NCBI GenBank assembly: GCA_030040175.1
Contig: JASHUF010000014.1
Coordinates: 1-6,094, forward strand
Source: Acidobacteriaceae bacterium
GTDB taxonomy: Bacteria > Acidobacteriota > Terriglobia > Terriglobales > Acidobacteriaceae
Reading direction: 5' to 3'
DNA: 6,094 bases
The position numbers and the translations under genes are program-made. Below, one piece after another: positions 3,958 to 6,094 of the stretch (position 1 is the stretch's first letter; each line of letters starts with the position of its first letter). The notes beneath the pieces are model-generated. The model was not told the origin of the DNA. It worked only from the letters and a program-made list of their open reading frames with translations, and ran no database searches.

Positions 3958-6094
3958 TCATTGCCAAAACGTGCTCTCCGGCACGCGCGTCATCGCCGCT
4001 CCCGGCTCTTGCCACAACAGCACCGGCGTACCTCCGCCGTTGGAGTTGAGTCCTTCGATATGCAGCGCGTGCTTGCCCGCGCGCAAACCGATGGCTCCCA
4101 CGGCATACCGCGCCGCATTCCCCGGCGAGCCGCAGACCTGCGCAAACGGCGGACCGGTCTTCGCCACTTCCGCGCCGTCAATTACCAGCCGCGCGCCATC
4201 GCGACTGATCAGCGCGAAGGAGTAACCGCCATCTGCGGGTACATCGAGAAATCCATCCCACGCGACGGCGTAGCGCGTGAGTCCCTTCGCGTCCGCCTCA
4301 ATCCCTGACGATGTGCCGGTCAATACTGCGGGCTGCGCCGCCGGAGGGGCCGCTGCCTGCGCCGCTAGATCGGGCAGCTCCGTCCACGTGCCGGGGAAGA
4401 TCCGGTACGCAAGGCCGGGCTCGTTGGCGTTCGCCGCAGGCGCTGCTTCTTTCCACGCGCTCACCACCACCACGTCCTGCTCGGCCCAGTCCTGGCGGCC
4501 CTCCTTATCTTCGACGTGCAACAGCACGCGGAACCGGCCTGCGCCGTTTTTGCCGTCGAGCTCCGTACCCTCGGCATCGGGGAAGCGATGCCGCACGACC
4601 CGCCCGTGGCCCTGCGTCCCGTCGCCGAAGAGCCAGGTGTAATGCGCGTGCAGAGCGGACTGCGCGACCAACACGACCTTCTCGCCCGGCGCAAGCGCCC
4701 GCGGCTCGAATGCGAACGCCGCGCTCGGGCTGGGCGCCGTGATGAATTGCGGCTGCGCCGCGCCGCCCTCCACATCGAGCGGCAGCGCGGCATCGGAGCT
4801 CACCTGCGCCTGTCCGTACTTCACATTGTCGAAAGTCACCTGCCCAATGTCGCCCACCATCGTCGAGGCGACGAGCGGCGGCTGGCCCAGCACCCAGATG
4901 TTGCGAAAGGTCACGCCGCGGATCGCGGGCTGCTCCTGCTCGATCTGCGCCAGCGAGTACCAGTTGTCGAGAAAGAGATTCTCGAAGTGGATGTCCGTGT
5001 GGTTGCCGCTCGCCCCGTTCGCGCCCCACAAACCCAGCAGCCCGAAGCTCTGCCCGCAGGCGCCGATGCCCGCGTCAAGAATGTCCGAGTCGCGCAGCGT
5101 GAATCCGCTCGAGTTGTAAATCTTTTCGGGCCACGCGATGCGCACGATGTTCGAAATGCTGGTGGAGAGCTCGCTGTTTTCGACCTGCACATTGGTTACG
5201 TCGTTCCCCGGCCGCAGCATGTCGGCCTCGGTGTAGCCGTCCCAGTTGCCTTCCATCGCCAGGTCGTCATCGGAGGCGCGCAAAAACGCATTGCGCACCA
5301 CCGTGTCGCCGCCGCCCAGCCAGTCCATGCCGTCCTGATTGGCGTTTCCGGGATTTCCGCCCAGCACGCGCAGATCGTCGAAGCGGAAACCGGTCGAATC
5401 CTTCATCTGGATCGACCAGGTGCGCGAGCGGACGATACAGGTGACTCCGTCGATCTCCACGTTGCGGGCCTGGTAGGCGCCGATGCAGTGCCAGTCCGGC
5501 TTCTGCATCCAACCCTGGTCCGTATCGGGGTCCTGCGGCCCGTCGTAGACGATTGTTCCCCGCCCCAGCACCTTCACGTTTTCCACGTTCCAAAGATTCA
5601 GGCTGCCGAAAACGAACGCACCGGGCGCGAGGTAAATCGTGTCTCCGCTCTTCGGGTTCAGGCTTTCCCGATGCACGCCCGCAGAAACAATCTGCACCTT
5701 TGGCCCCGCCGGTGGAGGAGGCGCGGCTGGCGCATCGGCAAAGAGAAAGAACATGCTGGCGTGGTTCAAAAAATCTTCGGGCCGCGAGATGGCCAGCTTC
5801 ACCGGCCCCGGAATCCGAAAACGGATGGTCTGCCCTTCGCGCCCCTCCCGTGTTGCGCGCAACCCCAGCCGCCACGGTTCGATGTCCACGCCCGCGTCCC
5901 AGAAGCCCGCTGCGGCAGCCGTAATCGCAACCTCCGCCGGCCCGGTCACATCGAAGCTTACGAAATCGTAGTTCGCAGCCGCGTGCGCCACGTCCACCGG
6001 CCGCCCATCCACTGTGAGCGTGAAAGCGGAAGAACGCATCTCCGCGGGAACCGGCGCGGCGGTTACGTGGCTGGCTGCATAGGTAGGGAAAGCG
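3958..6094 (-). CDS. GH28/GH49-like beta-helix protein with PKD and PA14 domains (5' partial)
   Basis: This is a probable extracytoplasmic polysaccharide-acting protein. The frame runs from the right edge to the TGA at 3958-3960. The ATG at 6037-6039 gives 693 residues, but 18 more in-frame codons continue the domain to the edge, and GCGGAG directly abuts that ATG with no spacer. The true start and any signal peptide are therefore off-window. Numbering from that Met: residues 1-100 form an N-terminal beta domain (FTLTVDGRPVDV; VKLAISR) like those preceding GH28/GH49 catalytic domains. A Pro-rich linker follows at 103-114, then a right-handed beta-helix at about 115-430. Candidate acidic sites are NQDGMDW (234-240) and ASDDDLAME (255-263), placed like the catalytic aspartates of these families. 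The GH28 RIK motif is not seen, and SNIVRIAWP (296-304) looks more GH49-like. A PKD-like domain lies at about 437-527 (YTWLFGDG, 467-474) and a PA14-like domain at about 542-693 (WDGFLDV; RDGARLVIDG). The substrate is not readable; dextran, pectin or other glycans are possible. Confidence 0.85.
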   Translation of the reverse strand, partial: AFPTYAASHVTAAPVPAEMRSSAFTLTVDGRPVDVAHAAANYDFVSFDVTGPAEVAITAAAAGFWDAGVDIEPWRLGLRATREGREGQTIRFRIPGPVKLAISRPEDFLNHASMFFLFADAPAAPPPPAGPKVQIVSAGVHRESLNPKSGDTIYLAPGAFVFGSLNLWNVENVKVLGRGTIVYDGPQDPDTDQGWMQKPDWHCIGAYQARNVEIDGVTCIVRSRTWSIQMKDSTGFRFDDLRVLGGNPGNANQDGMDWLGGGDTVVRNAFLRASDDDLAMEGNWDGYTEADMLRPGNDVTNVQVENSELSTSISNIVRIAWPEKIYNSSGFTLRDSDILDAGIGACGQSFGLLGLWGANGASGNHTDIHFENLFLDNWYSLAQIEQEQPAIRGVTFRNIWVLGQPPLVASTMVGDIGQVTFDNVKYGQAQVSSDAALPLDVEGGAAQPQFITAPSPSAAFAFEPRALAPGEKVVLVAQSALHAHYTWLFGDGTQGHGRVVRHRFPDAEGTELDGKNGAGRFRVLLHVEDKEGRQDWAEQDVVVVSAWKEAAPAANANEPGLAYRIFPGTWTELPDLAAQAAAPPAAQPAVLTGTSSGIEADAKGLTRYAVAWDGFLDVPADGGYSFALISRDGARLVIDGAEVAKTGPPFAQVCGSPGNAARYAVGAIGLRAGKHALHIEGLNSNGGGTPVLLWQEPGAAMTRVPESTFWQ

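Noticed and set aside
3832..4308. 158-codon + strand frame running from the spacer into the beta-helix gene
   Set aside because: Most of it is antisense to the PA14 domain coding region, its composition is Arg-rich, and no convincing ribosome-binding site precedes it.
5267..5875. 202-codon - strand frame overlapping the beta-helix gene in another frame
   Set aside because: It is a frame-shifted reading of the conserved beta-helix region, which is intact in its own frame, so neither a frameshift nor a second gene is needed.

Overview
The window is high-GC bacterial DNA that looks chromosomal. It most resembles the Acidobacteriota (Terriglobales/Acidobacteriaceae type). This assignment is an inference from three things: long antisense open frames from high third-position GC, a permease-first RND efflux operon, and an intergenic region packed with 'caggGATCagg'-type short repeats and CCCGTAGGG hairpins of a kind I associate with that phylum. 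No rRNA or marker gene is present to settle it.

Positions 1-3558 (+ strand) hold the 3' part of a tightly packed tripartite efflux operon. In order these are the C-terminal quarter of an RND inner-membrane permease (cut by the left edge), a membrane-anchored periplasmic adaptor (HlyD/MFP family), and a NodT-type outer-membrane lipoprotein channel. The gaps are 5 and 2 nt, and each downstream ribosome-binding site lies in or overlaps the end of the preceding gene. The three products should form one envelope-spanning, proton-driven export pump. The substrate cannot be read from the sequence. The permease lacks the TM10 lysine that AcrB uses in proton relay.

Positions 3559-3957 contain no credible gene. 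This convergent intergenic stretch is a mosaic of short repeats: a 7-bp tandem repeat, scattered GGGATCAG-like words, two hairpins with the same CCC-GTA-GGG tip, a 24-nt purine tract, a 12-bp-stem hairpin, and an 18-bp imperfect direct repeat bracketing that hairpin. It is the least explained part of the window.

Positions 3958-6094 (- strand) encode most of a large, probably exported carbohydrate-active protein. It has an N-terminal beta domain, a right-handed beta-helix with Asp-rich motifs like GH28/GH49 hydrolases, a PKD domain and a C-terminal PA14-like domain. Its frame stays open to the right edge, so the start and any signal peptide lie outside. It converges on the efflux operon and shows no functional link to it.

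I found no strong case for a wholly new system. The best leads are the intergenic repeats, the relay-lysine substitution and the multidomain glycosidase-like protein.
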